From NCBI GenBank assembly GCA_016931955.1, contig JAFGDV010000029.1:1-49976 (forward strand): DNA of 49,976 nt. The letters are read 5' to 3'. Of the stretch, positions 1 through 8,380 are shown one piece after another. The first letter of the stretch is position 1; each line of letters begins with the position of its first letter. The notes beneath the pieces are model-generated. The model was given only the letters and a program-made list of their open reading frames with translations. It searched no databases and had not been told where the DNA came from. A program made the translations under genes and the position numbers. This DNA is from Candidatus Altarchaeota archaeon (GTDB lineage: Archaea; Altiarchaeota; Altiarchaeia; IMC4; QMZM01).

Positions 1-14
1 CCGGGATTCGACAC

Positions 15-37
15 ATAAGGGCACCTTGTGCCCTTAT
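15..37. repeat. Perfect hairpin, 10-bp stem, 3-nt loop
   Basis: The arms at 15-24 and 28-37 are exact inverted repeats (ATAAGGGCAC / GTGCCCTTAT) around the loop CTT. It lies in non-coding DNA at the window edge, 10 nt from the composite palindrome at 47-112. It could be a terminator or one module of a dispersed repeat; the sequence does not decide between these. Confidence 0.7.
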
Positions 38-46
38 CAACCCTAA

Positions 47-112
47 GAATCTGCCATAGGCAGATTCCAATTTTTCTTTGGGATGATAGACCTTTCTTTT
101 TCTAAAAGAAAG
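47..112. repeat. Composite palindromic element, left copy
   Basis: Two perfect palindromes lie in tandem. The first is GAATCTGCC-ATA-GGCAGATTC (47-67). A 24-nt spacer containing TTTTTCTTT follows, then CTTTCTTTT-TCT-AAAAGAAAG (92-112), then AGCTAT. The same architecture recurs at 49850-49910 with different stem bases, so this looks like a repeat family and not a chance hairpin. The second hairpin lies just beyond the 3' end of the minus-strand tRNA-Glu and could terminate it. Confidence 0.65.
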
Positions 113-122
113 AGCTATAAGT

Positions 123-196
123 GCTCCCGCCGGGATTTGAACCCGGGTCACCAGCTCGAAAGGCTGGAATGATTGGCCGGTCTACACTACGGGAGC
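123..196 (-). tRNA. tRNA-Glu (anticodon TTC)
   Basis: The minus strand folds into a full cloverleaf. The acceptor stem is GCTCCCG/CGGGAGC, the D arm is normal, and the anticodon stem CCAGC/GCTGG carries loop CTTTCGA (anticodon TTC at positions 34-36). The T arm is CCGGG-TTCAAAT-CCCGG. Length is 74 nt without an encoded CCA and no intron is seen. The D arm and the TTTCGA loop are typical of archaeal tRNA-Glu. It probably has its own promoter to the right of 196. A partial copy of its 5' portion lies at 325-353. Confidence 0.95.
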
Positions 197-215
197 ATTT
201 GCATGGGTTTTTGAT

Positions 216-238
216 CGACCTTTTTTCTAAAAAGGTTG
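216..238. repeat. Hairpin with TCT loop
   Basis: Arms CGACCTTTTT (216-225) and AAAAAGGTTG (229-238) pair through ten positions (one G-U) around the loop TCT, the same loop as the hairpin at 92-112. It sits 20 nt upstream of the tRNA-Glu 5' end. It probably belongs to the same short-palindrome family as 92-112, 299-325 and 49890-49910. Confidence 0.6.
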
Positions 239-298
239 CTACCACTAGGGGGGCTTTTTTACTATTGGGATTATGTGAATTTTAATCGGCTTTGGGGA

Positions 299-325
299 TG
301 CAACACCTTTCCTAAAGGGGTTGCA
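299..325. repeat. Hairpin with CCT loop abutting the tRNA fragment
   Basis: Arms 299-310 and 314-325 pair at 11 of 12 positions around the loop CCT. The loop matches that of the right-edge hairpin (49890-49910). The right arm ends exactly where the partial tRNA-Glu copy begins, so hairpin and fragment share a junction. From about 239 to 298 I see nothing recognisable. Confidence 0.6.
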
Positions 326-353
326 TGATAGGCCGGTCTACACTATGGGAGCA
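325..353 (-). pseudogene. Partial tRNA-Glu copy (5' acceptor strand and D arm only)
   Basis: This stretch matches 169-197 (the 5' part of tRNA-Glu plus one flanking base) at 27 of 29 positions. It contains the 5' acceptor strand (one change) and the whole D arm, then stops before the anticodon stem. No 3' half follows, so it cannot be a tRNA by itself. It may be an attachment-site remnant of an integrated element, a duplication by-product, or a tRNA-half-like transcript. Confidence 0.75.
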
Positions 354-394
354 GGCTGAGAATTTGGTTGGTACTATATTTGGGATTTCAGGTT

Positions 395-991
395 TTAATA
401 ATGCTCTGCTGCTAGTTTTCTGGCTTTTTTGTACGCTCCCCTGGCTTTCTTATGGGGTATGAATTTTGTGTTCACTTTCACAGTCACTTCAAAAACTTTT
501 AAGCTGCCTGACTTAACTTTCTCTAAAACCTTTTCGGTGTCGCCTATCTTGTATTTCAAGGCCACTGGGACGAGCTTCTTCTTCGATTCAAGGTTACGGA
601 GCATGGTCTTCAGATTGTTTAACTCCAACTCCAGCAACCTTATGGACTCATCCAAAGGCTTCTCCTCAGAGCTTAGGGAGAAACCAGGGTCGCCGTAGAT
701 TTTCTGGAATTCACTGAATACTGTATCATCAGATGAACCGACAACCAACATATGCTTGAATGTTTTCTCCCCCACCCACCAAAACCTCTTCAAGAGACTC
801 TCTGGGTGGATTATTAGGAGAACAACTGTGGAGGACAAAACCACTAAAGACAACACAGTCACCGTGACAAATGATAGACTGGATAGCAAATAGAGATAGA
901 AGACAATCATTAGGGATATTGCAACATATATTGACTCCCTAAATGTGAAGGGGCCTATGAACCGTTTATCATGGGTTAACAGCTCAGGCAT
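395..991 (-). CDS. PrgI-like two-TM membrane protein
   Basis: About 198 aa. The N-terminus has the pattern of PrgI-family proteins: a short soluble segment ending in IGPFTFRESIYV, then two adjacent membrane helices at roughly residues 21-40 and 42-62. PrgI/VirB3-like proteins belong to conjugation-type secretion systems. The C-terminal half is soluble and Lys/Glu-rich, probably partly coiled coil (SIRLLELELNNLKTMLRNLE). I start at ATG 991, not TTG 1018, because a TATA-like ATATAAA at about 1023-1029 sits some 30 nt upstream of 991 and would make the transcript nearly leaderless. No VirB4-like partner is in the window, so the gene is an orphan. The PrgI link rests on motif resemblance only. 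Confidence 0.6.
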   Translation of the reverse strand: MPELLTHDKRFIGPFTFRESIYVAISLMIVFYLYLLSSLSFVTVTVLSLVVLSSTVVLLIIHPESLLKRFWWVGEKTFKHMLVVGSSDDTVFSEFQKIYGDPGFSLSSEEKPLDESIRLLELELNNLKTMLRNLESKKKLVPVALKYKIGDTEKVLEKVKSGSLKVFEVTVKVNTKFIPHKKARGAYKKARKLAAEHY

Positions 992-1097
992 CTTACTATG
1001 TCTACTATTAGAATTCAAGCTTTTATATGTTTCAGTATTTAGCCTGTAGGAATTACAACAATTAGGGGACAGCTAAGGGAGCAAAGCCAGGGTATAA

Positions 1098-1406
1098 CTA
1101 CTGAGTCAGCTCGATTTCTATGTGGACGCCGTCTGGGACTTGGATGCGCATTATCTGTCTTAGACTTCTTTCATCAGCATCGACGTCTATGATGCGCTTA
1201 TGGATGCGCATCTCCCAGCGCTCCCAGGTTGCGGTGCCTTCACCGTCAGAAGACTTTCGGGTGGTAATCTTCAGCTTCTTGGTCGGCAGGGGAATGGGAC
1301 CGGAGTAGTTCGCTCCAGTCTTCTCCGTAATGTCTACTATCTGCTTCGAAATATCCTCCAATTCCCTTGGATTCTTGCCTATGATTATGATTCTAGCTTT
1401 CTCCAT
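1098..1406 (-). CDS. rps10: 30S ribosomal protein S10 (uS10)
   Basis: 102 aa, the normal archaeal length. The sequence is typical throughout: an N-terminal [18 protein letters not shown] strand-helix, [17 protein letters not shown], and the C-terminal [12 protein letters not shown]. uS10 sits in the head of the small subunit. It lies 30 nt downstream of EF-1alpha and is the last gene of the EF2-EF1A-S10 block, the usual archaeal order. No promoter is evident in the short gap, so it is probably co-transcribed with EF-1alpha. Confidence 0.97.
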   Translation of the reverse strand: MEKARIIIIGKNPRELEDISKQIVDITEKTGANYSGPIPLPTKKLKITTRKSSDGEGTATWERWEMRIHKRIIDVDADERSLRQIMRIQVPDGVHIEIELTQ

Positions 1407-1436
1407 TCTATAAAAAAAAATGTAAAAAGAAAGAGA

Positions 1437-2705
1437 TTACTTCTTTGGGACAACCTCCGTGACCATTCCTGCTGCGACGGTCTGACCCATGTCTCTGACA
1501 GCGAACCTACCGAGCTGCGGGAAATCCTTAGCAGCCTCGATGCATAGAAGCTTTGTTGGCTTCATCTTAACAACGGCTACGTCACCCGTCTTCAGGAACT
1601 GCGGCTTATCCTCCAATACGCCACCAGTTTTCGGATCAATCTTCTTAACCAGTTCAGTGAACTGGCAGGCAACCTGCGAGGTGTGTACGTGCAATACTGG
1701 AGTGTAGCCCACTGTTATCGCTGAAGGATGCTGTAAGACCACTATTTGCGCGGTGAATTCTTCGGCAACCTTTGGGGGATTATCTACTGGACCGACAACA
1801 TCGCCCCTCTTAACGTCTTTCTTACCTATTCCTCTGACGTTGAAGCCTACGTTGTCGCCTGGAACAGCCTCGGACAACTGTTCATGGTGCATCTCTATGG
1901 TCTTAACTTCACCAATTACGCCCGCCGGCATGAACATGACCTTCATCCCAGGTTTCATTACGCCGGTTTCAACCCTGCCGACTGGAACAGTTCCAGCCCC
2001 TGTTATGGTGTAAACGTCTTGGACTGGAAGCCTCAAAGGCTTTTCTTTCGGCTTCTCTGGGGCTTTAAGGCCATCCAAGAGATTCAGTAATACTTCACCC
2101 TTATACCAAGGCATCTTGTCGCTTTTAGCCTTAAGGTTGTCTCCTTGGTACGCTGAAGTCGGTACGAAGGGTACCTGGTCGACCTTGTACCCGATGCTAG
2201 TAAGGAGCTTCGCCACTTCATTCTTTACGTTGTTGAATTTAGCCTCCTCATAGTTGACCGCATCCATCTTGTTCAACGCCACTATCAGGTTTGGAACGCC
2301 CATGGTCTTCGCAAGGAATGCATGCTCTTTTGTCTGAGGCTGGATGCCCTCTTTGACGGATACGACGAGGACTGCTGCGTCGGCCTGTGAAGTACCTGTG
2401 ATCATGTTCTTCACAAAGTCCCTGTGCCCTGGGGCGTCGATAATCGTGAAATAGTTCTTCGTGGTCTGGAATTTCCTGTGCGCGATGTCTATGGTCAACC
2501 CCCTCTCACGCTCATCCTTGAGAGAGTCCATGACCCATGCGTATTCGAAGGTGCCCTTACCAAGCTTTTCCGCTTCTTCTCTGTATTTCTTCATCACCTG
2601 CTCGGGGACCTCTCCAAGCTCGTAGAGAAATCTACCGACCAGTGTAGACTTACCATGGTCAACGTGACCTATAAATACTAGGTTTATGTGTGGTTTTTCG
2701 GCCAT
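1437..2705 (-). CDS. tuf: Translation elongation factor aEF-1alpha
   Basis: 422 aa GTPase that brings aminoacyl-tRNA to the ribosomal A site. G motifs are visible: GHVDHGKST near the N-terminus, DAPGH (G3) and NKMD (G4), followed by two beta-barrel domains. I use ATG 2705, giving [20 protein letters not shown], because GAGGAGGT lies 7 nt upstream; the longer frame to 2738 adds 11 residues that are not conserved in the family. A 99-nt gap with a TATA-like stretch separates it from EF-2, so it probably has its own promoter besides read-through. Confidence 0.97.
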   Translation of the reverse strand: MAEKPHINLVFIGHVDHGKSTLVGRFLYELGEVPEQVMKKYREEAEKLGKGTFEYAWVMDSLKDERERGLTIDIAHRKFQTTKNYFTIIDAPGHRDFVKNMITGTSQADAAVLVVSVKEGIQPQTKEHAFLAKTMGVPNLIVALNKMDAVNYEEAKFNNVKNEVAKLLTSIGYKVDQVPFVPTSAYQGDNLKAKSDKMPWYKGEVLLNLLDGLKAPEKPKEKPLRLPVQDVYTITGAGTVPVGRVETGVMKPGMKVMFMPAGVIGEVKTIEMHHEQLSEAVPGDNVGFNVRGIGKKDVKRGDVVGPVDNPPKVAEEFTAQIVVLQHPSAITVGYTPVLHVHTSQVACQFTELVKKIDPKTGGVLEDKPQFLKTGDVAVVKMKPTKLLCIEAAKDFPQLGRFAVRDMGQTVAAGMVTEVVPKK

Positions 2706-2712
2706 TTTAGAT

Positions 2713-2720
2713 ACCTCCTC
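2713..2720 (-). promoter_or_regulatory. Strong ribosome binding site of EF-1alpha
   Basis: The minus strand reads GAGGAGGT, a near-perfect complement of the 16S 3' end, 7 nt before ATG 2705. It fixes the start downstream of the longer open frame and fits a highly expressed gene. Confidence 0.85.
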
Positions 2721-2774
2721 ATTTGCTATATCATACAAGTTATCCCTTGATTAGAAGGATAGTAATAGTATTTG

Positions 2775-2792
2775 GTTTAAAACTTTAAAAAA
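2775..2792 (-). promoter_or_regulatory. Candidate internal promoter for EF-1alpha
   Basis: On the minus strand an A/T-only run with two TATA-like cores (TTTTAAAG, TTTTAAAC) lies just past the EF-2 stop and 70-87 nt before the EF-1alpha start. The gap is long for this tightly packed operon. A start about 25 nt downstream would leave a 35-50 nt leader holding the strong RBS. Confidence 0.45.
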
Positions 2793-2804
2793 CGACTCAT
2801 GCGA

Positions 2805-4994
2805 TTATTCCATGAATTCTTCGGCCTTGGGCATCTCCTTCTTAAGGCCCTTCCGCTCTCTTACCCTGAAGATGATCTCGTTCTGCAGTTCCGTAGGCAA
2901 TTTCTCGAATCCCGCATTTTCAGTGGACCAGAGGGCATGCCCCTCAGATGCGCTCCTTATGTCACCAGCAAAACCGAAAGATTCCGCCACCGGCATCTTC
3001 GACTCAATGGTCATAAGCTCGTCCTTCTGCGTCATCTCCCCAACAATGCCCCTTCTCCTCTGAAGCTCCCGGGTAACGGCTCCCATGTATTCCTGGGGCA
3101 CGTCAATCCACACATTCTGGACGGGCTCAAGTATCGTAGACCTCGCTTTTAAGATGCATGCACACATCGGCCTCTTCACTGCGGGGTAGATCTGCGCTGG
3201 ACCACGGTGAATTGCATCCTCATGAAGCACGGCATCAACCAACTTCACCTTCAACCTCGTTACTGGCTCGTTGGCGATGGGTCCGTTGTCCATGACCTGT
3301 TCGAAACCATCCAATATAAGCTCCATGACCTCGTCAAGGTGTTGAATCCCACGAGTCATATCAACCATCAGATTACCCTTATATATGTTTATCACCCTCC
3401 TCGCTTCCTCCCTGTCCATGCCCAGTTCCACCAGTTGAGCTCGGATGTCCTTGCTGCGGTCCTTCCGCCTGCCCTCCTTTATTTCGCCAGAGACTACGGC
3501 GTCATATACCGGCTTCTCTAAGGGCTCGACCTCGATTTGGAATTTGTTGTGCTTGTTTGGGGATTTACCTTCAAGGGGACCGAACTTATCAGCTACTGTT
3601 TCACGGTAGACAACTATAGGGGGGGATGTTTCAATGTCTAAGCCGCCCGCCTTTATACGGTTAGTGATTACCTCCAAGTGAAGTTCACCCATCCCAGACA
3701 ACAGATGCTCCCCCGTTTCTTCATCAATCTTTACATTAAGCGTAGGATCCTCCTTCGCCACCTGCCTCAGGACCTCGATGACCTTGGGCAGATCCTTCAT
3801 GTGTTTCGCTTCCACGGCCATGGTCACAACAGGCTCTGAGGTGTGGATCATTCCCTCAAACTGATGGATTTCTTCGGTTGAAACCGTCTCCCCTGCGAAG
3901 GCTGTCTTCAAGCCCGTGATTCCGACGATGTTTCCTGCTGGAACGGACTCTGCGCTCACCCTGGAAGCGCCCATGTACACTTCAACCTGCTGGAGCCTCT
4001 CCGTCGATTTTGCGCCGACGAGATAGACATCCTGCCCTTGGGATAACGTGCCTGAGAAGATCCTTGCAGTCGCTACTTCACCCTCTCTCTTGTCGAAGAC
4101 CTGTATGTTGGTGATCATTATAGCCAGCTTCCCCTTGGAGTCGCAGTTGAGCATCGACTTCCCGATTTCGCTTTCCAGGTCGCCTTTCCATATCTGTGGG
4201 ATCCTGAACCTCTGAGCCTCTGTGGGATTAGGCAGATGCTTTACCGCTATGTTCAACATAATCTCGTGAGCAGGCGCTTTCTCAGCCAGTATCTTCTGTT
4301 GATCGTTGTTGCAGTAGTCTATTATGTCCTTGAATGTGATGCCTGACTTCTTCATGTATGGAACAGAGATAGCCCAGTTATGATAGGCTGAACCGAATGA
4401 AACACTTCCTGTCTCGACGTTAACGCGCCAATCAACACCTTCGGGCTGCCTCTGCTTGATGATCTTGTTCACGTCGGAAATGATCTTGAGGAACCTCTGC
4501 TGCAACTCATCCGGCTGCAGCCTCAGCTCGTTTATGAGGCGATCGACCTTGTTTATGAACAGAGTAGGTCTTACTCTCTCCTTCAGTGCCTGGCTTATCA
4601 CAGTCTTGGTCTGAGGCATGACGCCTTCGACAGCACACACAACAACTATCACTCCATCCACTGCCCTCATAGCCCTGGTAACGTCTCCTCCAAAGTCCAC
4701 GTGACCTGGGGTGTCTATCATATTTATCAGGTAATCACTACCCTCATATGTGTGGACCATGGAGACGTTCGCTGCATTTATTGTGATGCCCCTCTCACGC
4801 TCGTCGTCGTGGAAGTCTAAGGCAAGTTGCTTACCCGCCATCTCCTTAGAGATCATCCCCGCATTGGATAATAGGTTGTCACTGAGCGTTGTCTTACCAT
4901 GGTCTATGTGCGCTACTATACCCATATTCCTTATCCTTTCCGGTTTATCCACCAGCTTCGTAACCTTAGCCAGAATCTGCTTGTATCTACCCAT
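2805..4994 (-). CDS. fusA: Translation elongation factor aEF-2
   Basis: 729 aa translocase GTPase. G1 [10 protein letters not shown]3 DTPGHVDFG and G4 NKVD are near the N-terminus. The domain IV/V region carries [19 protein letters not shown], whose His is the expected diphthamide site, followed by [20 protein letters not shown] 4994 is chosen over the in-frame GTG at 5000, because AGGTG lies 5 nt upstream of the ATG and the GTG overlaps that site. It starts 8 nt after the S7 stop, so S7 and EF-2 are surely co-transcribed. Length is standard for archaeal EF-2. Confidence 0.97.
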   Translation of the reverse strand: MGRYKQILAKVTKLVDKPERIRNMGIVAHIDHGKTTLSDNLLSNAGMISKEMAGKQLALDFHDDERERGITINAANVSMVHTYEGSDYLINMIDTPGHVDFGGDVTRAMRAVDGVIVVVCAVEGVMPQTKTVISQALKERVRPTLFINKVDRLINELRLQPDELQQRFLKIISDVNKIIKQRQPEGVDWRVNVETGSVSFGSAYHNWAISVPYMKKSGITFKDIIDYCNNDQQKILAEKAPAHEIMLNIAVKHLPNPTEAQRFRIPQIWKGDLESEIGKSMLNCDSKGKLAIMITNIQVFDKREGEVATARIFSGTLSQGQDVYLVGAKSTERLQQVEVYMGASRVSAESVPAGNIVGITGLKTAFAGETVSTEEIHQFEGMIHTSEPVVTMAVEAKHMKDLPKVIEVLRQVAKEDPTLNVKIDEETGEHLLSGMGELHLEVITNRIKAGGLDIETSPPIVVYRETVADKFGPLEGKSPNKHNKFQIEVEPLEKPVYDAVVSGEIKEGRRKDRSKDIRAQLVELGMDREEARRVINIYKGNLMVDMTRGIQHLDEVMELILDGFEQVMDNGPIANEPVTRLKVKLVDAVLHEDAIHRGPAQIYPAVKRPMCACILKARSTILEPVQNVWIDVPQEYMGAVTRELQRRRGIVGEMTQKDELMTIESKMPVAESFGFAGDIRSASEGHALWSTENAGFEKLPTELQNEIIFRVRERKGLKKEMPKAEEFME

Positions 4995-5002
4995 TTTCAC
5001 AC

Positions 5003-5608
5003 CTATCTAGAAGACTGCGCTATCCTCTCCGTCTCCTCTTTTCTCTGGATAGCATAGCTTTTTGTGTCAGAGGTTGACGCCCAGATAATCTCGTCGGCCA
5101 GACATTCCTCTATCGTCTTCTTTGAGTTGAAGGCTGTCGCAAAAGCACCAAGAGCTATGTACTTGAGCGCGAAATCGACCCTCCTCTGCGAGGAAACATC
5201 GACTGCTTGATGGTATCGTATTCCGCCGTATATTATCGTTGTCGTCTCCTCTCTGGGACCGGAATTGATTATTGCATCAACCAAAACCTGTATGGGATTA
5301 TTCTTTGTTCTTTTTTCAATGATCTCGAATGCATCTCTGACGATGTTGATGGCATTCTGTTTTTTCCCTGTGTTGCCGCCACCCCTGATAAAACGACCGG
5401 CGACTTTTTTCGTCCCCTGACCGGAGCGCATGATCTTGTTTATGAGACGCTCTATTATGTTCATTTTACTCTTCCCGAACTGTTTCCCAACCAGCCTGCC
5501 AGAACTATGCGGAACATACGTTGGTTCAAGGGATATGTATCTCTTCAAACCCTCATCCTTCACTTCCACATCCCTGAAGCTCCACCTATCAAAGAGTTTG
5601 ATGTCCAT
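5003..5608 (-). CDS. rps7: 30S ribosomal protein S7 (uS7)
   Basis: 201 aa, archaeal-type uS7 with the N-terminal extension. Diagnostic stretches are [32 protein letters not shown] and the C-terminal [17 protein letters not shown]. It nucleates assembly of the 30S head. Oddly, it is preceded with a single intervening base by S14 of the spc cluster; in most archaea S12 comes before it. No S12 is found in this window. The S14-S7 junction is tight enough to look like a genuine operon fusion. Confidence 0.97.
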   Translation of the reverse strand: MDIKLFDRWSFRDVEVKDEGLKRYISLEPTYVPHSSGRLVGKQFGKSKMNIIERLINKIMRSGQGTKKVAGRFIRGGGNTGKKQNAINIVRDAFEIIEKRTKNNPIQVLVDAIINSGPREETTTIIYGGIRYHQAVDVSSQRRVDFALKYIALGAFATAFNSKKTIEECLADEIIWASTSDTKSYAIQRKEETERIAQSSR

Positions 5609-5609
5609 C

Positions 5610-5762
5610 TTATCTATACTTCTTGAAACCGATTCTTAAAGCGTCCTCTCTAAAGCATCTCCTGCAGATATTCAATCCATATTTATGGATTAATCCCTTG
5701 TGGGTTCCGCAAACAAGACAGCGAAGGTTTCTCGCATCCGCTTTCTCGTTCTTCTTTTTCAT
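5610..5762 (-). CDS. rps14: 30S ribosomal protein S14 (uS14), zinc-binding type
   Basis: A 50-aa gene between L5 and S7. The frame reads [20 protein letters not shown]... and ends GFKKYR. Four cysteines form a CxxC-x15-CxxC zinc ribbon (RCLVC and ICRRC), and the ending [16 protein letters not shown] is the uS14 signature. The start ATG overlaps the L5 stop by 4 nt (ATGA) and the stop is one base before the S7 start, so translation is coupled on both sides. It is the last spc-operon gene present; S8, L6 and the rest do not follow. Confidence 0.95.
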   Translation of the reverse strand: MKKKNEKADARNLRCLVCGTHKGLIHKYGLNICRRCFREDALRIGFKKYR

Positions 5763-6277
5763 TCTGAGATACTTATACCGAATTTCTTCTTAATAAACTC
5801 AATCGATTCATCCTTCTTGAGAAGACTACTTGAGGGTATCCTCTTTTTGAGTATTCTCCTCTTTTTTATCCTGTAACCTGGCAGCTCCATTGTAGTTGAG
5901 ATGTTCATACCAAAGATCCCGATGTCGGGGTCGTATTTTACCCCAGGCATATCGATGTATTCATGGATGCCGAAGGAGAAATTTCCATCTGAGTCAAAGA
6001 CTGACTGCTTTATTGTGTTATCCTTGGCGACAAAACTCTTTTTCAGGAATTCCTCCGCCTCTTTGCCACGGAGCGTTACCTTACAGCCGATGGGCTCCCT
6101 CTTCTTCAGATTCCATGCAGGGATCTTGTGTTTGGAGATGGTTCTGACAGGCTTCCTCCCAGTAAGCCTTCCAAGGAGTGTCTCCGCCTTAACCAGCTTC
6201 TCTCCAGAGCTCCCGACTCCAATGTTCACCACAACCTTCTCTATCCTAGGAACCATCATCGGATTCTTTTTTTCCAT
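5759..6277 (-). CDS. rpl5: 50S ribosomal protein L5 (uL5)
   Basis: 172 aa. The N-terminal [19 protein letters not shown], the [12 protein letters not shown] segment, the region [22 protein letters not shown] and the C-terminal [13 protein letters not shown] are all typical of archaeal uL5, which binds 5S rRNA in the central protuberance. It starts 2 nt after the S4e stop and overlaps S14 by 4 nt. Confidence 0.97.
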   Translation of the reverse strand: MEKKNPMMVPRIEKVVVNIGVGSSGEKLVKAETLLGRLTGRKPVRTISKHKIPAWNLKKREPIGCKVTLRGKEAEEFLKKSFVAKDNTIKQSVFDSDGNFSFGIHEYIDMPGVKYDPDIGIFGMNISTTMELPGYRIKKRRILKKRIPSSSLLKKDESIEFIKKKFGISISE

Positions 6278-6278
6278 A

Positions 6279-6941
6279 TTAGATCTCTATTAACGGCTTG
6301 TCTTTGCCTATGACGAATATGTAGTCCGTTAGCGTGTGAAACTCCCCTATCTCGGTTAACGACTTCTGTATCTCACTTCCTTTGGATATGGCGGCGATAC
6401 TACCACTTTCAGCCCGATGCCTCCCCTTGACTATGATACCCACACTGCCTTTATCGAACTTGACCAAGTCCTTTATCTTTCTATCAGGCAATTCAAGTAT
6501 TACAGTGTCTCTTGTCTTATAGTTGTCTTCATCAACCAGGATGTTGCTTCCATCATGCAGGTTCAGCTGTATGCGGCCTTTTTTAACAACCTTTTTATCA
6601 ATGATCTTGCACGGCTTAATGCCCGCTTCTTCCTTCTTGATCGGTTTAAGAGTGAATCTCTTCCGAGCAGGCAATACCCTAAAACACTCATTGGTCTTGG
6701 GTATCTCGATGACGTCCATCAAACCCACTCCATAATTGGGATCCCTGTTTGTCTTACCATCCACGAGGATCAGGCCATTCCTTATTATCCTGTTCGCCTC
6801 TCGCGCATTATCCGCATACCCCAGGATGTCTCTTACAATAAGCGTGAGGGGTATGCTTTCCCCGATGCCATGCGGTCCTTTAGGTGTAACGATCCACTTA
6901 GGCTTCTTTCCGTAACCTGCTGCTAGTCTCTTGGTGTGCAT
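6279..6941 (-). CDS. rps4e: 30S ribosomal protein S4e (eS4)
   Basis: 220 aa, an archaeal/eukaryotic-specific protein. It opens with HTKRLAAGYGKKPKWIVTPKGPHG, carries an S4-like RNA-binding segment (AREANRIIRNGLILVDGKTNRDPNYGVGLMD, shortened here by context), then a KOW-type region. The C-terminus is somewhat shorter than in many archaea (about 235-240 aa), but no motif is obviously lost. It begins immediately after L24 in the usual archaeal order. Confidence 0.94.
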   Translation of the reverse strand: MHTKRLAAGYGKKPKWIVTPKGPHGIGESIPLTLIVRDILGYADNAREANRIIRNGLILVDGKTNRDPNYGVGLMDVIEIPKTNECFRVLPARKRFTLKPIKKEEAGIKPCKIIDKKVVKKGRIQLNLHDGSNILVDEDNYKTRDTVILELPDRKIKDLVKFDKGSVGIIVKGRHRAESGSIAAISKGSEIQKSLTEIGEFHTLTDYIFVIGKDKPLIEI

Positions 6942-6942
6942 T

Positions 6943-7311
6943 TTATCCCATCTTCCTCTCTAGGATTTCCCGCCTCTTCTTGTCTTCAAGGAAGAGGTCG
7001 ACTAACATAACATTCGACGGATCTATGGCTCTTTCAATCTCTGTCCCGTCGGACTTCTTGATGGTTATCCCGCCAACGTAGATCTTATACTCCTTGGTGT
7101 TAACCCGCATGACATCACCTTGAGTGCCTCTAAATTCGCCCCTCATGACCCTTACTTTGTCCCCCTTACGAACGGACATGCTCCGGCGCTTGTATTTCTT
7201 CTTTAATTCCTCACTGAGTGTGGAGCTCACCATCTCCCTCCTACGGTGCAACGGAGCCTGAAGACGATACTTCCTCTGCTTTCCCGGCTTCTTAGATGTT
7301 ATCTGCTTCAT
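6943..7311 (-). CDS. rpl24: 50S ribosomal protein L24 (uL24)
   Basis: 122 aa. It has the archaeal N-terminal segment KPGKQRKYRLQAPLHRRR, then the KOW motif VRKGDKVRVMRGEFRGTQG, and ends RREILERKMG. It binds near the polypeptide exit tunnel and starts subunit assembly. It lies 8 nt after L14 and 1 nt before S4e. Confidence 0.96.
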   Translation of the reverse strand: MKQITSKKPGKQRKYRLQAPLHRRREMVSSTLSEELKKKYKRRSMSVRKGDKVRVMRGEFRGTQGDVMRVNTKEYKIYVGGITIKKSDGTEIERAIDPSNVMLVDLFLEDKKRREILERKMG

Positions 7312-7319
7312 TTTTTGAT

Positions 7320-7757
7320 CTAAAACACGACACTTGCTATTGAACCTATTTTATTCCAACGCTCAGCAGCCTCTCTCGCGATGACGGTCTTGATCTCTGT
7401 GCCCTTCGGCATTCCATCGTCGCCTACAATCACTGCAGCATTATCCTCAAACCTTATCTTAGCCCCACTAAATCGAGTAAAGGGTTTTCTCTGCCTGACT
7501 ATGACGGCTAAAACCACCTGGTTCCTCATGTCCGCGCGACCCTTCTTAACGCTCGCTATTATCAGATCCCCTACTCCCGCGGCTGGCAGCCTAGTCCTGA
7601 CCCCCTTATAGCTCCTGACTGCTATAATCTCCAGCTCCTTCGCCCCCGTATTGTCCGCGCAATTAAGTCTCGCCCCTACAGGCAAAGGCCTGTTTGTCTT
7701 CGCTGGAACCGCCTTCCCAAGGGGCAGATTCTTCATCACACCCAGTGGTTTAGCCAT
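7320..7757 (-). CDS. rpl14: 50S ribosomal protein L14 (uL14)
   Basis: 145 aa. The hallmark [17 protein letters not shown] and the C-terminal [23 protein letters not shown] are clear. The N-terminal 20 residues ([20 protein letters not shown]) are an extension seen in some archaea. The gene overlaps the end of S17 by 8 nt, indicating translational coupling. Confidence 0.96.
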   Translation of the reverse strand: MAKPLGVMKNLPLGKAVPAKTNRPLPVGARLNCADNTGAKELEIIAVRSYKGVRTRLPAAGVGDLIIASVKKGRADMRNQVVLAVIVRQRKPFTRFSGAKIRFEDNAAVIVGDDGMPKGTEIKTVIAREAAERWNKIGSIASVVF

Positions 7758-8076
7758 TTTTCTGCTCGGTTAGTTTCTCTACTACAACAAAGCTGACAGT
7801 CTTGCTTAACTTTCTGCACTCCATTATCCTGACGCGGTCACCAGCCTTCGCATTAATGCACGGCGGGTTGTGCGCGGGAATCCTCGACTTCGAAGACCTG
7901 TATCTGTTGTATTTACCTGACTTTATCATGTAGTTTCTCTGCACTACAACCGTTCCTTCCATCTTGTCCGACATCACCACACCCTCCAAGACGATACCCC
8001 GCGTCGAAAGGGTCCCGTGTTTCGGACAATTGACGTCATCACATGCAATTTCCTTTTTCTCGAATTTCTTCGCCAT
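7750..8076 (-). CDS. rps17: 30S ribosomal protein S17 (uS17)
   Basis: 108 aa archaeal uS17. The N-terminus carries [10 protein letters not shown]; the OB-fold core includes [52 protein letters not shown]. Length and motifs are normal. It starts 4 nt after Rpp29, the conserved archaeal neighbour. Confidence 0.96.
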   Translation of the reverse strand: MAKKFEKKEIACDDVNCPKHGTLSTRGIVLEGVVMSDKMEGTVVVQRNYMIKSGKYNRYRSSKSRIPAHNPPCINAKAGDRVRIMECRKLSKTVSFVVVEKLTEQKNG

Positions 8077-8080
8077 TTTC

Positions 8081-8362
8081 TTACATGAATCTTATCCTGT
8101 ATTTCTTTTTTATCCTATCCTCGGGCCTGGAGAGCAAGAGTCTTCCATCAACCCTCACCCTGCAACCCCCCGGAAGATCTAACTCAAGGGTTATGGAGTC
8201 TTTAGGCAGCATCTTCGTCTTCTCCTGATGTTTTACCCCTATAGTATTCCTTGTCTCTCTGAAGATACAGCCTTGGCACTTATAGCCCTCATGAGTCGCG
8301 TCTACTACCTTGGCGTGGAGGCCAACCAATTCATGACGAAGGACATTATATGGTGTGATCAC
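8081..8362 (-). CDS. rnp1: RNase P protein component 1 (Rpp29/aRpp29)
   Basis: 93 aa Sm-like protein of archaeal RNase P, which matures tRNA 5' ends. Visible family features are HELVGLHAKVVDATHEGYKC, GCIFRETRNTIGV and the C-terminal LLLSRPEDRIKKKYRIRF. Translation probably starts at GTG 8362; no ATG fits. The position between aIF1 and S17 is the conserved archaeal one. Confidence 0.93.
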   Translation of the reverse strand: MITPYNVLRHELVGLHAKVVDATHEGYKCQGCIFRETRNTIGVKHQEKTKMLPKDSITLELDLPGGCRVRVDGRLLLSRPEDRIKKKYRIRFM

Positions 8363-8380
8363 TTTAGAAGGATTGAAAGG

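Noticed and set aside
1..14. CCGGGATTCGA at the first bases resembles a tRNA T-arm
   Set aside because: The stem does not continue: no matching T-stem, anticodon or acceptor stem follows. Too short at a window edge.
197..394. A second tRNA gene at 325-353
   Set aside because: Only the 5' acceptor and D arm are present; no anticodon or T arm can be found to the left.
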